The translations under genes and the position numbers were made by a program. The notes under the pieces are model-generated. The model saw nothing but the letters and a program-made list of their open reading frames with translations, had not been told where the DNA came from and searched no databases. A DNA stretch of 64,000 bases from NCBI GenBank assembly GCA_023439125.1, contig JAEXOU010000012.1:124001-188000 (forward strand), given 5' to 3'. The DNA comes from Bacillota bacterium (GTDB taxonomy: Bacteria > Bacillota > Clostridia > Lachnospirales > Lachnospiraceae). Shown here one piece after another: positions 9,293-18,464 of this stretch; within the stretch, counting starts at the first letter, position 1; each line of letters starts with the position of its first letter.

Positions 9293-9336
9293 TGAAAAAG
9301 ACCCTAACGGGAGATTTCCCACTCCCGCCTAGGGTC
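9293..9336 (-). terminator. terminator upstream of the two-component operon
   Basis: Arms GACCCTA/TAGGGTC and CGGGAG/CTCCCG form a long stem with a small internal mismatch; on the minus strand it is followed by TTTTT. It ends transcription from the glutaredoxin-like gene before the response regulator. The rest of the 9187-9508 gap holds the response-regulator leader and a second hairpin, with no gene seen. Confidence 0.75.
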
Positions 9337-9456
9337 CTATCTATTCAATTTTTGTGGCAAATACATCCCCCAACTAAATCTCTAACTTCACAACTATCTT
9401 TGAGATAATTATAACATAGACATAAAAAGAAACAAGTAATCATCACATCTTTAAAA

Positions 9457-9495
9457 GCCTGCATTTAGTTGTACCTCAAACATCCAAATACAGGC
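9457..9495 (-). terminator. weak hairpin after the glutaredoxin-like gene
   Basis: Ten-base arms (GCCTGTATTT and AAATGCAGGC read on the minus strand, one G-U pair) with a 19-nt loop, then TTTT. It starts 13 bp after the stop codon of the glutaredoxin-like gene and may be a first, weak terminator. Confidence 0.45.
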
Positions 9496-9508
9496 ATTTC
9501 ACTTTTCG

Positions 9509-9826
9509 CTATTTACATAAAAGAATACATTCTTCTGTAATTCTGTTTAATTCATCCTCAGTAACTGGTACAATTCCTTCCCAGGATAATGCTTCATTGA
9601 TATCAAAAGATTTTTTATCATCCTTCACAAAAAATGGAATACCAATTCCACCATTCTTTTTAAATTCTGTAAACATGGGCTCCTCTTCTCTCATTTGTAA
9701 AAATGCACGTAAATCTAAAGATTTTCCTGTAATATTAATATACTGATATTCCACATTTAATTGTTCAAAAATTATTTTCATTGCAAGGCAGTCCTTACAA
9801 ATTGGTGAACCATAAACTGTAATCAT
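9509..9826 (-). CDS. glutaredoxin-like protein
   Basis: A 105-residue thioredoxin-fold protein. The N-terminal strand ITVYGSPICKDC carries a CxxC pair (Cys10, Cys13), and GGIGIPFF corresponds to the cis-proline loop of glutaredoxins. ATG at 9826 is chosen because GGAGGG lies before it; an ATG six codons upstream overlaps that site. Typical role: thiol-disulfide exchange, or reduction of a partner protein. Its promoter region contains two palindromes (9920-9958). Confidence 0.82.
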   Translation of the reverse strand: MITVYGSPICKDCLAMKIIFEQLNVEYQYINITGKSLDLRAFLQMREEEPMFTEFKKNGGIGIPFFVKDDKKSFDINEALSWEGIVPVTEDELNRITEECILLCK

Positions 9827-9919
9827 AGTTTTCCCTCCATCCATCTATGTTTATGTAATTATTAGCTTTGATATCATAATTTTCTTATTTAAAAATACTT
9901 GAAAAACTAAATTCTAGTT

Positions 9920-9958
9920 GTGGAAAATTCCACTGATTTTGCGGAATTAAATTCCGCA
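9920..9958. promoter_or_regulatory. two adjacent palindromes upstream of the glutaredoxin-like gene
   Basis: GTGGAA-AA-TTCCAC (9920-9933) is followed by a 19-bp perfect palindrome with arms TGCGGAATT and AATTCCGCA around one central base (9940-9958). Neither has a T-run, so operator sites fit better than terminators. They lie about 100 bp upstream of the glutaredoxin start codon and just after the preceding gene. Confidence 0.35.
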
Positions 9959-10064
9959 GTGCACCTTAACAACTTCACATATTTGTCAAATAATCCACCT
10001 GGAACATTTACTACTTCTTTTCCAATTTTTTTGATCTATTATTTTAAACGAATTAACCCTATCA

Positions 10065-10517
10065 TTATTCCTCCCTTAAATTCAGATTCTTACTAAGGAC
10101 ATACGCATAAGCAAACTGAACAGCCTTGCATGTTAAGTTTTCACACATATGTGGTGGATCACTTTCGTTGAAACCAGAAGCTCTTAAATCATAACATTCT
10201 AAAGACATAAACTTACTTTTAAATTTATCTGCATATAAATAACACAAATCTGCAATCTCTGATTCTGGCATACCTAGATTGGCACCTAAAATCCCAAGAA
10301 ACATCAGTCCTCCTTCTACCAATCCACACTGAGCACGATATCCCCCTGCACCATGTAACCCTATGGCAGCATTTAATGTCTGCTTTTCGATATGAACATC
10401 AAACAGCTTTCCCAAAGATAGCAACATTGTCCTTGCACAATTAATGTCTTTATCCCAATAATATGTATGCACATATTGTTCAATATTTCTCTCAATATCT
10501 TTTTCAGTTCGTTTCAT
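10065..10517 (-). CDS. C_GCAxxG_C_C family putative redox protein
   Basis: A 150-residue protein with the spaced cysteine/glycine pattern of the C_GCAxxG_C_C family: Cys in INCARTMLL, GLHGAGGYRAQCG in the middle, and later single cysteines (DLCYLYADKF, SLECYDL, HMCENLTC). Members are thought to be redox-active or metal-binding; the activity is not established. ATG at 10517 is preferred over an upstream GTG because AAGAAGG lies before it. It lies 238 bp upstream of the glutaredoxin-like gene on the same strand, which supports a redox theme. Confidence 0.75.
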   Translation of the reverse strand: MKRTEKDIERNIEQYVHTYYWDKDINCARTMLLSLGKLFDVHIEKQTLNAAIGLHGAGGYRAQCGLVEGGLMFLGILGANLGMPESEIADLCYLYADKFKSKFMSLECYDLRASGFNESDPPHMCENLTCKAVQFAYAYVLSKNLNLREE

Positions 10518-10642
10518 ATTCTGCCTTCTTTCCTCACTCACTGTTATGAATACTCCACTATTCCACAGACAAATTACATTCTGCAGGATAAGCGCTATTT
10601 TATCTTATCGTGATTCTAAATTCTGCTGACATTTTGCTGACG

Positions 10643-10686
10643 CAAAAACTTGGAAGCCGCATATTTAGCAGCTTCCAAGTTTTTTC
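10643..10686. terminator. bidirectional terminator after the short GMP synthase gene
   Basis: Perfect 10-bp arms ACTTGGAAGC and GCTTCCAAGT with a 13-nt loop. A-run and T-run on both flanks make it usable on either strand; its natural job is ending the minus-strand GMP synthase gene 4 bp away. Confidence 0.85.
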
Positions 10687-10689
10687 AGA

Positions 10690-11982
10690 TTACTCAAACT
10701 CAATTGTAGCTACAGGTTTCTTTGTCAACTCATAGCATACTCTGTTTACGCTAGGAACTTCGGCTGTGATTCTATCCACGATTTTCTCAAGGATATCGTA
10801 GTCGATTCTCTCGATGGTTGCAGTCATTGCATCAATCGTATTTACGGCACGAATGACAACCATGTAACCCATGCTTCTTGCGTTGTTTCTTACACCAACT
10901 GCTTTAAAATCAGGGATAACTGTGAAGTACTGCCATACCTTCTTATCAAGACCTGCTTTGGCAAATTCATCACGAAGAATTGCATCTGCCTCGCGAAGTG
11001 CCTCAAGACGATCTCTGGTGATTGCTCCAAGGCAACGTACACCAAGTCCAGGGCCAGGGAAAGGCTGACGGTATACCATTTCAACAGGTAAGCCAAGCTC
11101 TACACCACAAGCACGAACCTCGTCCTTGAACAGCTGTGCCAGAGGCTCAACCAATGAAAACTGTAAATCCTCAGGTAGTCCACCTACATTATGATGTGAC
11201 TTAACACATTTTGCAGTCTTAGTACCAGATTCAATGATATCAGGATAGATAGTACCCTGTCCTAAGAAATCAATTCCTTCCAATTTTCTAGCTTCTTCTT
11301 CAAATACACGAATGAATTCGCTACCGATAATCTTTCTCTTCTTTTCAGGATCAGCTACATTTTCTAATTTTCCCAAGAATCGGTCTGTAGCGTCTACATA
11401 AATTAAGTTTGCATTCAACTGATTTCTGAAAACTTCAACAACATTCTCAGACTCATTCTTTCTCATAAGACCATGGTTGACATGAACGCAAACCAACTGC
11501 TTGCCGATAGCCTTTAGCAAAAGTGCTGCAACTACAGAAGAGTCAACACCGCCAGACAATGCTAATAGAACCTTCTTATCACCAACCTGACGGCGAACCA
11601 ATTCTATCTGATCATCAATAAAGTTCTTCATATTCCAGTTAGCTTCTGACTTACACTCGTCAAATACAAAAGCTTTCATTGTTGCATCATCAGGGAGCTG
11701 AGTAAAATTCTTCTCACACTTTGCAGTTGGGTGATCGATAGCCATAATTGGATATCCACACTCATATATTTCAGGGTTAACATCAACTGGCACGCCGTCC
11801 ACAACCCGGTTCTCGCCACCGTTTAAGATAATACCCTTAACATTTTCCAAAGCCTTCAGTTCGCTTACGGTAATGTCGTGCGGATGAATCTCGCTATACA
11901 CTCCCATATTACGAATCTGTCTTGCAATCACGGTATTTTCCGTGCTACCCATGTCTAAAATGACAATCATGTCTTGTTTCAT
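10690..11982 (-). CDS. GMP synthase paralogue with degenerate glutaminase domain
   Basis: A 430-residue protein. The C-terminal two thirds is a complete GMP synthase ATP-pyrophosphatase and dimerization region (LLALSGGVDSS P-loop, IYPDIIESG, YRQPFPGPGLG, ending ATIEFE). The N-terminal class I amidotransferase part is only about 120 residues, some 80 shorter than usual, and where the catalytic-cysteine elbow GICYG should be it reads AIDHP. It therefore cannot be expected to hydrolyse glutamine and may use ammonia or a partner glutaminase. ATG at 11982 is chosen for the GGAGG before it. It is divergent from purC; a full-length guaA lies 3.5 kb away. Confidence 0.9.
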   Translation of the reverse strand: MKQDMIVILDMGSTENTVIARQIRNMGVYSEIHPHDITVSELKALENVKGIILNGGENRVVDGVPVDVNPEIYECGYPIMAIDHPTAKCEKNFTQLPDDATMKAFVFDECKSEANWNMKNFIDDQIELVRRQVGDKKVLLALSGGVDSSVVAALLLKAIGKQLVCVHVNHGLMRKNESENVVEVFRNQLNANLIYVDATDRFLGKLENVADPEKKRKIIGSEFIRVFEEEARKLEGIDFLGQGTIYPDIIESGTKTAKCVKSHHNVGGLPEDLQFSLVEPLAQLFKDEVRACGVELGLPVEMVYRQPFPGPGLGVRCLGAITRDRLEALREADAILRDEFAKAGLDKKVWQYFTVIPDFKAVGVRNNARSMGYMVVIRAVNTIDAMTATIERIDYDILEKIVDRITAEVPSVNRVCYELTKKPVATIEFE

Positions 11983-12219
11983 TGTCTCCTCCATTCCGGC
12001 AATATAAGTGCCGTCATATCACTTTCTGTGTGTCTAACGCCATTATAGTACAAAATTATACACACGAAAAGAGGTTCTCTCATATTTTTTTACATTTATA
12101 CCAAAATTTTCACCCAAAATATTTTGATTTTTTCAATAAATATATTTTCTATTATGGAAAATTGTGTTAAAGTAGTGTCGTTAGATATCATCAATCGCAT
12201 TTTGGCAAAGGAGAATTCT

Positions 12220-12903
12220 ATGAATAAGATTTATGAAGGAAAAACAAAAGACGTTTACAGTCTTGACAATGGTAATGTAATGCTAAAGTTCAAAGATGAC
12301 TGTACTGGAAAAGACGGCGTATTTGATCCAGGTGAGAACACAGTTGGTCTCACGATCGAAGGTATCGGTAAAGCAAATCTGGAGACATCTGTTCACTATT
12401 TCGAGCTTTTAAAAAAAGCAGGCATTAAAACTCACTATATAAGTGCTGATGTTGATAATGCTACGATGGAAGTTCTTCCAGCAACCGTATTCGGTCACGG
12501 TCTTGAAGTTATCTGTCGTTTGGTTGCTACTGGAAGCTTTATACGTAGATATGGTGAATACATACAGAATGGTACTATATTAGAAGGTGGTTATGTAGAA
12601 TGTACCTTTAAGAATGATGAATTGGGTGATCCTCTTGTAACTGGTGAAGGCCTTGCAGCTTTAGGTGTTATGACGCCTGCTATGTTCGAGAGCATGAAGG
12701 AACAGACTCTAAAGATTACTAAGATTGTCGCTGATGATTTGAAGTCCATCGGTCTTGATTTGTGGGATATAAAATTTGAATTTGGTTATAACAACGACGA
12801 AGTTATCTTAATTGACGAAATTGCTTCTGGTAATATGCGTGTTTACAAAGACGGTAAGATTGTTGAACCTGTCGAGTTAACCAAGTTAATTCTGAATAGA
12901 TAA
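12220..12903 (+). CDS. purC: phosphoribosylaminoimidazole-succinocarboxamide synthase
   Basis: A 227-residue SAICAR synthase, purine biosynthesis. N-terminal KIYEGKTKDVY, central ICRLVATGSFIRRYGEY and C-terminal LIDEIASGNMR are family signatures (ATP and CAIR binding). ATG at 12220 has AAAGGAG before it; in-frame upstream ATGs lie in the AT-rich promoter area. It is divergent from the short GMP synthase gene, suggesting shared purine-dependent control, but no riboswitch or PurR box was recognised. Confidence 0.97.
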   Translation: MNKIYEGKTKDVYSLDNGNVMLKFKDDCTGKDGVFDPGENTVGLTIEGIGKANLETSVHYFELLKKAGIKTHYISADVDNATMEVLPATVFGHGLEVICRLVATGSFIRRYGEYIQNGTILEGGYVECTFKNDELGDPLVTGEGLAALGVMTPAMFESMKEQTLKITKIVADDLKSIGLDLWDIKFEFGYNNDEVILIDEIASGNMRVYKDGKIVEPVELTKLILNR

Positions 12904-12916
12904 GATAAATCATTTT

Positions 12917-12956
12917 AAAGCGTGTACTCAGTTTATTCTGAGCACACGCTTTTTTA
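12917..12956 (+). terminator. purC terminator
   Basis: Stem AAAGCGTGT-CTCAG paired with CTGAG-ACACGCTTT (one mismatch) and loop TTTATT, then six T residues, 13 bp after purC. Confidence 0.9.
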
Positions 12957-12982
12957 TCAAACTCCACAAGTATTCCACAATT

Positions 12983-13348
12983 TTATATGTGCAAGGGGAT
13001 TGTCTCCAAATAATACTTTTCCACATTCGCACCACTGACTCCATATTCAATCATTTCATCCCATGTTTCGTCTCTGTTTAAGGACATTTCAAACCATTTA
13101 CCTTTTAGTACAACAAATAATGTTTTATCGCTAAAAGCATGGCAGTACCATGTTTCTTTAATGTGTTGCTTCATCATATCTGCTATACTCTCAATTTCAT
13201 CATCTGCTACATGGTATTCATTTATATGCCATACTGGGCATTTATCTTCTGACACATTTTCGATACGCTGTGATACAAAATATGGGTTCAGAACACATAG
13301 TATATCTCTATTATCAATGCTTTCTTCAATTATACCCAATCTATACAT
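12983..13348 (-). CDS. hypothetical protein, 121 residues
   Basis: Not recognised. A soluble acidic protein without signal or membrane segment, rich in aromatic residues (TWYCHAFSDKTLFVV, GKWFEMSL). A ribosome-site-like AAGGAG lies before the ATG. It is encoded 51 bp downstream of an XRE-type regulator on the same strand and may be cotranscribed with it. It ends against the purC terminator. Confidence 0.65.
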   Translation of the reverse strand: MYRLGIIEESIDNRDILCVLNPYFVSQRIENVSEDKCPVWHINEYHVADDEIESIADMMKQHIKETWYCHAFSDKTLFVVLKGKWFEMSLNRDETWDEMIEYGVSGANVEKYYLETIPLHI

Positions 13349-13398
13349 TACAATCTCCTTCTATAGATTACTCGTAAATTACATTGATGCCTACTCTC

Positions 13399-14016
13399 CT
13401 ATTCGGACCAATTCATTTGCTCATCCGGGATACCCATTTTGCGACATTCCGCACATACATAGTCTTTTTCTACTTGATTACCAATTTGGTATTTCAATAT
13501 TTTATCTTTGAATACAATATACTTCTCATTTCCTGCTTTGAAATCAACAAACCAATTCCCGCCATTATCTGGGTCAGATACCATCACCTTAGCTATTTGC
13601 TCCGGGAATTCCTTCTTATCGCTGGTGAAAAATAGCACAGTCCAATATTTAGGTTTTATACCAGTATTCCACAACTCAATCTTATGTACATTCAAGAAAT
13701 CAATGATGGTATCATCCGTTACACTTTCTTTAATCAATACACCTTCATATACTTCCTGCTTCTTCACTTGAATTGCATTATTTCCACAACAATGAACTTC
13801 CTTAACCTCACTTAATGTCAATTCATCCTTTAACAGCACATCCATAGAAACATGAAAGATTTCCCCCAATATTAACAATTTTTCCATTTCCGGCAACGCG
13901 ATATCCGCTTCCCATTTGGATATGGACTGCCTACTCACATTACATTTTGACGCAAGTTCTTCTTGAGTCATTCCATATGCTTTTCGTAACTCTATAATTT
14001 TCTCGGATAACTTCAT
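13399..14016 (-). CDS. XRE family regulator with C-terminal effector region
   Basis: A 205-residue protein. Residues 1-65 form a Cro/CI-type helix-turn-helix (MTQEELASKCNVSRQSISKWE), followed by about 140 residues of unknown fold containing two cysteine pairs (HCCGN, CAECRKMG). It has an AGGAGG ribosome site and lies directly upstream of a hypothetical gene. The target is unknown; regulators of this layout are commonly autoregulatory. Confidence 0.85.
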   Translation of the reverse strand: MKLSEKIIELRKAYGMTQEELASKCNVSRQSISKWEADIALPEMEKLLILGEIFHVSMDVLLKDELTLSEVKEVHCCGNNAIQVKKQEVYEGVLIKESVTDDTIIDFLNVHKIELWNTGIKPKYWTVLFFTSDKKEFPEQIAKVMVSDPDNGGNWFVDFKAGNEKYIVFKDKILKYQIGNQVEKDYVCAECRKMGIPDEQMNWSE

Positions 14017-14264
14017 AAAAGCTTACCTCCTGCATTTACTGATTATATTGTACAACATCCTCATTTTTTTACCACCAATTTCAAAGTTCTTTTTTGCAAC
14101 CATCAGTTGCTACAACTCTAATTATTCAATAGTCCGCAAAATAAAAGAACGGCTGCCTGAGAGTGCACCCTCATTCAACTGTCCTTATATTACTGACTGC
14201 TCTCAGTCCATTTATACACTTTATTCAACCTCGCCAAAATCATTTTCGTATTAAGCAAATCTGT

Positions 14265-14438
14265 TTAGGAGTTTTCGCACGGTTTGAACTCTAAAAATGA
14301 ACAACGGAAGATGAAATGGCTAGTACTATGTTTTGCTGGTTTATATCCTCTTTTGTACGTCTGCATAAGACGAACACCAAATCCAATAAAAAATGGTATC
14401 ACAAAGATAATTATGTAATTTTCAATGATCTGCAGCAT
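14265..14438 (-). CDS. small membrane protein, 57 residues
   Basis: A short reading frame with a good ribosome site (AAGGAG, 8 nt before ATG). The product starts MLQIIENYIIIF, has one hydrophobic segment (about residues 4-22) and a basic tail (QTYKRGYKPAKH). No family recognised. It fills an otherwise empty 600-bp gap between the DUF3795 and XRE genes. Coding status rests on the ribosome site, the hydrophobic segment and the positive-inside tail. Nothing was seen in the remaining 14017-14264 and 14439-14614 stretches. Confidence 0.5.
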   Translation of the reverse strand: MLQIIENYIIIFVIPFFIGFGVRLMQTYKRGYKPAKHSTSHFIFRCSFLEFKPCENS

Positions 14439-14614
14439 TGTATTTTCTCCTTACATCATTCGATAGCCCAATCTCATCAAAATAAGTATCCAGTCTCAAA
14501 GCAGCTTTTCCCTATAGAATAAAAAACACTGGCTCACTTTTTCGTTGATACTTACAAATAATACACGTAATTGACGATTTCCAAATACGAATCCTCTCTG
14601 TAAATGCTTTTTTA

Positions 14615-15064
14615 TCAATATCTTGGCTGATCCTTTACCTCTTCATAGTATTCGTCAAGGCCAATCTTCTGGATTCTTCTATTGATCGTCACAGATCTTT
14701 TATGAAGATTCTTATCTAACCCACTATGATCGCATGGGAACTCATTACATTCATAACAAAAATCAATTCCTTTTTCCGCAGTGCATGCTCGTACACTGCA
14801 ATTCTTGTAAAACTTACACTTTTCTTTCCGGCATCCTTTACATGAAGCATTGGCAAAATAATCAAGCATTTCCTTAAAATCCGGATATTTTTCAAATACC
14901 GGGTCCAACTGTTCTATGAAACGCAATGCATATGGCTCAAAAGCTCCCAAGTTTTCCTTTAATTTCATTGTTGCAGCATGGATATCTCCATCTTCAAAAG
15001 CAAAACACTTCCCGCAATGCAAACCGCACGGAGCAATTCTATCCATTGAATTTTTATCATTCAT
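14615..15064 (-). CDS. DUF3795-type cysteine-rich protein
   Basis: A 149-residue protein. APCGLHCGKC near the N-terminus and a cluster CKGCRKEKCKFYKNC...CYECNEFPC are typical of DUF3795-like proteins, presumed to bind metal or zinc; the function is unknown. ATG at 15064 is chosen because GAGGAG lies 10 nt upstream; a frame extending 35 codons further upstream has no such support and a different, basic composition. It appears to be a single-gene unit. Confidence 0.75.
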   Translation of the reverse strand: MNDKNSMDRIAPCGLHCGKCFAFEDGDIHAATMKLKENLGAFEPYALRFIEQLDPVFEKYPDFKEMLDYFANASCKGCRKEKCKFYKNCSVRACTAEKGIDFCYECNEFPCDHSGLDKNLHKRSVTINRRIQKIGLDEYYEEVKDQPRY

Positions 15065-15529
15065 TCTCAATCTTCTCCTCTCCATCTTAAAATCTTTGTA
15101 ATTCCTCTGCATACACCTTCTCAACGCTTTATTATCAACTTCATTTACCAATAGCATTCTTTTGCGCACTCATATGGCAGCTCATAAAAACTCTCATTAA
15201 AACATAATAGAGTGCACAATTCCATCTTCGAAAATTCTAATTTTCACCGTTTTCATTTTACCACACCCTCTTTATCAATTCCATGATATTATTTCCCTAA
15301 ATATGATAAACAGAGGCGTGTCACCCCCTGCTCTATAAGCCACCAAGAGCACGCAAAAAAGGTCCTACTGAAACATTGTTCAGTAAGACCTTTTCTATTG
15401 GACTTAACTTCAAAACCACTCGCTATGCTTAAACAAACTTGTTTAGCAAAGTGTTATCAAATTGTTATCAAACCATTTCACAAGATGTCTCAACCCCGCA
15501 TAAATACTGAGTTTTTCGATTTCTTGCTA
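15065..15529. other. 465-bp intergenic stretch
   Basis: Between the DUF3795 gene and guaA. It holds the guaA terminator (15355-15394) and the leader of the DUF3795 gene; no gene or other structure was recognised. Confidence 0.6.
15355..15394 (-). terminator. guaA terminator
   Basis: Stem AAAAGGTC-TACTGAA with TTCAGTA-GACCTTTT and a six-base loop; read on the minus strand it ends in six T residues. It lies about 135 bp after the guaA stop. Confidence 0.85.
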
Positions 15530-17074
15530 TTATTCAAACTCAATCGTAGCTGGTGGTTTCCCCGTACAATCATAAAGTACTCGATTCACATGTTTTACTT
15601 CATTTACGATTCTTGAACTTACTTTACCGATTACTTCCCAAGGTAACTCAGCGAATTCTGCAGTCATGAAATCAATTGTATTTACTGCACGTAATGCAAT
15701 TGCATAATCATAAGTTCTCTCATCCCCCATAACACCAACTGACTTCATATTGGTTAGGGCTGCGAAGTATTGACCGATGCTGCGATCTAAGCCAGCTTTT
15801 GCAATCTCTTCACGATAGATTGCGTCGGCATCTTGAACAATCTTTACCTTCTCAGCTGTTACATCACCGATGATACGGACTCCAAGACCAGGGCCTGGGA
15901 ATGGTTGACGATATACAAGGGTTTCTGGAATGCCAAGTTCAAGACCTGCTTTTCGAACTTCATCCTTGAATAAATCACGTAATGGTTCGATAATTTCCTT
16001 AAAATCGACACAGTCGGGAAGACCTCCTACGTTGTGGTGAGATTTAATGACAACAGATTCACCACCTACACCACTCTCAACTACATCTGGGTAAATCGTA
16101 CCTTGAACTAAGAAATCAACAGCTCCGATCTTCTTTGCTTCTTCTTCAAAGACACGAATAAACTCTTCACCAATAATCTTTCTCTTCTTTTCAGGTTCCT
16201 CAACACCCTTTAACTTCTCATAGAAACGTTCTTGGGCATTGACACGGATAAAGTTTAATTTATATGGGCCATTTGGTCCAAATACTGCTTCTACTTCATC
16301 ACCTTCATTTTTACGAAGTAAGCCATGGTCAACAAATACACAGGTAAGTTGGTCACCAACTGCCTTTGATAACATTACTGCTGCCACAGAGGAATCAACA
16401 CCACCAGAAAGCGCACATAAAACTTTACCATTCCCTACTTTATCACGTAATGCAACAATTGATCTTTCTACAAATGAATCCATCTTCCAGTCACCAGAGC
16501 ATCCACATACTTCATAAACGAAGTTGGATAACATCTTCTTACCATCTTGTGTATGAAGGACTTCTGGGTGGAACTGAACAAGGTAAAGTTTTTTAGACTC
16601 ATCTTCAGCAGCTGCTACCGGACAATCTGCTGTATGTGCAGAAATTGTAAAGCCCTCAGCTACTTTTTCAATATAGTCAAAATGACTCATCCAACATACC
16701 GTCTCTTTTGATACATCTTTAAAAATCTTGGAATCTGTATCAATTAGAACCTTTGTCTTACCATATTCACGGACTTCTGCTTTTTTAACACTACCACCAA
16801 GTACATGAGACATTAGCTGCGCACCATAACAGATACCGAGTACTGGAATATCCATCTCAAATAGTTCCTTCGCATACGTTGGTGAATCTGGTAAATAACA
16901 GCTATTTGGTCCACCGGTTAAGATGATACCCTTTGGATTCATAGCTTTTATTTTCTCAAGATCTGTCTTATATGAATAGATTTCACAGTAAACATTGCAT
17001 TCTCTGACTCTACGTGCAATCAGCTGATTATACTGACCACCAAAATCGAGTACAATTACCATTTCCTTGTTCAC
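15530..17074 (-). CDS. guaA: GMP synthase (glutamine-hydrolysing)
   Basis: A 514-residue full-length GuaA converting XMP to GMP. The N-terminal class I amidotransferase has the catalytic elbow LGICYGAQ and the late QFHPEV motif. The ATP-pyrophosphatase domain has LCALSGGVDSS and the dimerization domain ends PPATIEFE. Start is GTG at 17074, with GGAGG 8 nt upstream. A paralogue without working glutaminase lies at 10690-11982, so this gene is the likely housekeeping enzyme. Confidence 0.97.
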   Translation of the reverse strand: MNKEMVIVLDFGGQYNQLIARRVRECNVYCEIYSYKTDLEKIKAMNPKGIILTGGPNSCYLPDSPTYAKELFEMDIPVLGICYGAQLMSHVLGGSVKKAEVREYGKTKVLIDTDSKIFKDVSKETVCWMSHFDYIEKVAEGFTISAHTADCPVAAAEDESKKLYLVQFHPEVLHTQDGKKMLSNFVYEVCGCSGDWKMDSFVERSIVALRDKVGNGKVLCALSGGVDSSVAAVMLSKAVGDQLTCVFVDHGLLRKNEGDEVEAVFGPNGPYKLNFIRVNAQERFYEKLKGVEEPEKKRKIIGEEFIRVFEEEAKKIGAVDFLVQGTIYPDVVESGVGGESVVIKSHHNVGGLPDCVDFKEIIEPLRDLFKDEVRKAGLELGIPETLVYRQPFPGPGLGVRIIGDVTAEKVKIVQDADAIYREEIAKAGLDRSIGQYFAALTNMKSVGVMGDERTYDYAIALRAVNTIDFMTAEFAELPWEVIGKVSSRIVNEVKHVNRVLYDCTGKPPATIEFE

Positions 17075-17427
17075 GATTAATTCCTCCTAAAGTTTCCTAT
17101 CAATAGTTGCTTTTTATCTGTCACACATTTTACATCATTTCTCTCAATAGTGCTAGTACTAATTTTAAACAGTAGTCATTCCTGTGTGCAGAGCTACAAC
17201 TTACATGTACAATCTCAGTAATACATACTTTGCTTTTTAGTGATTTTCCCTATAGATCAAGTAGCGTTATACATTATGAATATTTTTACTCATAGTACGT
17301 ATAATAAAATTTTTTACGTTCATAACATATCACTTCTAATTTTATTAATTTAGATGTATGATTGTGTAAGTAGAGACTAAATATTCTATAAAAGAAATAA
17401 ACAATACAAAATATAGGGAGGCAAATT
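17075..17427. other. 353-bp divergent intergenic region guaA/ddl
   Basis: AT-rich. It must hold the guaA and ddl promoters; only weak -10 like sites were found (TAAAAT on minus near 17132, TATAAA on plus near 17390). No conserved core of a guanine riboswitch could be recognised. Confidence 0.5.
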
Positions 17428-18456
17428 ATGAATATTGTTGTCCTTGCTGGTGGATATAGCCCAGAGAGAGATGTTTCCTTCAGTTCAGGTAGTTTAATTG
17501 CGAATGCATTATTAGAGAACGGTCATAAAGTCCTTTTATTAGATTTATATTTGGGGTTAGAATTGAATACCTCACCTGCTGACCTTTTTCAGAACATTGA
17601 TTGCAAAAAAAAATATGAGTATTCCATTCCTGATAAAGAACCAGATTTGCCAAAGTTAAAAGAATGCTCTGGAAATGGAGAAGCTCTTATCGGTAAGAAT
17701 GTAGTTGAAATTTGTAAGTATGCTGATAAGGTTTTTCTTGCTTTGCATGGTTCTGTTGGCGAAAATGGTCAGCTTCAAGCACTCTTTGATATTCATGGGA
17801 TCTCTTATACCGGCTCAGGATATATTGGAAGTTTATTAGCTATGGATAAGGATCTATCGAAAACCTTAATACGTACTGCTGGTATTGTAACACCAGACTG
17901 GGAAGTTCATGACATTAGCCAACCAGATTTTAATTCTGATTGCATCACCTTACCATGTGTAATAAAACCATGCAGCTGTGGTTCTTCGGTTGGTGTTTCC
18001 ATCGTTCGTACAAAAGAAGAATTAACAAAGGCACTCTTATATGCTCGTATCTATGAGAATCTAATTTTGTTTGAAGAATTGATTCACGGTCGTGAATTTT
18101 CCATTGGCATTTTAAATCAGAAGGCACTGCCACCAATTGAGATTATCCCAAAACAGGGATTTTATGACTATGCGAACAAATATCAAAAAGATGCTACGAC
18201 CGAAATTTGCCCAGCTGAACTAGATTCTAAGATATGTGAGCAAATGCAAGCTGCTGCTTTACAAGTACATAATACATTACGCTTAGGATATTACTCCCGT
18301 GTTGACTTCATACTAGATGAATCTGGTGAATTCTATTGTCTTGAAGCAAACACATTACCTGGTATGACTCCAACTAGCTTACTACCTCAAGAAGCAAAAG
18401 CAATTGGAATTGATTATCATACCCTTTGTGAAATGATTCTAAATGGGCAAGCATAG
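17428..18456 (+). CDS. ddl: D-alanine--D-alanine ligase
   Basis: A 342-residue ATP-grasp ligase making D-Ala-D-Ala for peptidoglycan. LAGGYSPERDVSFSSG at the N-terminus, ALHGSVGENGQLQ, PCSCGSSVGVSIV and the C-terminal metal/ATP site CLEANTLPGMTPTSLLP are diagnostic. GGGAGG lies before the ATG and a strong terminator follows, so it is a single-gene unit. Unlike in many Firmicutes, murF is not adjacent. Confidence 0.95.
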   Translation: MNIVVLAGGYSPERDVSFSSGSLIANALLENGHKVLLLDLYLGLELNTSPADLFQNIDCKKKYEYSIPDKEPDLPKLKECSGNGEALIGKNVVEICKYADKVFLALHGSVGENGQLQALFDIHGISYTGSGYIGSLLAMDKDLSKTLIRTAGIVTPDWEVHDISQPDFNSDCITLPCVIKPCSCGSSVGVSIVRTKEELTKALLYARIYENLILFEELIHGREFSIGILNQKALPPIEIIPKQGFYDYANKYQKDATTEICPAELDSKICEQMQAAALQVHNTLRLGYYSRVDFILDESGEFYCLEANTLPGMTPTSLLPQEAKAIGIDYHTLCEMILNGQA

Positions 18457-18464
18457 ACAAAATT

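Noticed and set aside
17075..17427. Guanine riboswitch upstream of guaA
   Set aside because: The conserved pairing loops and junction bases of purine riboswitches could not be found on the minus strand.
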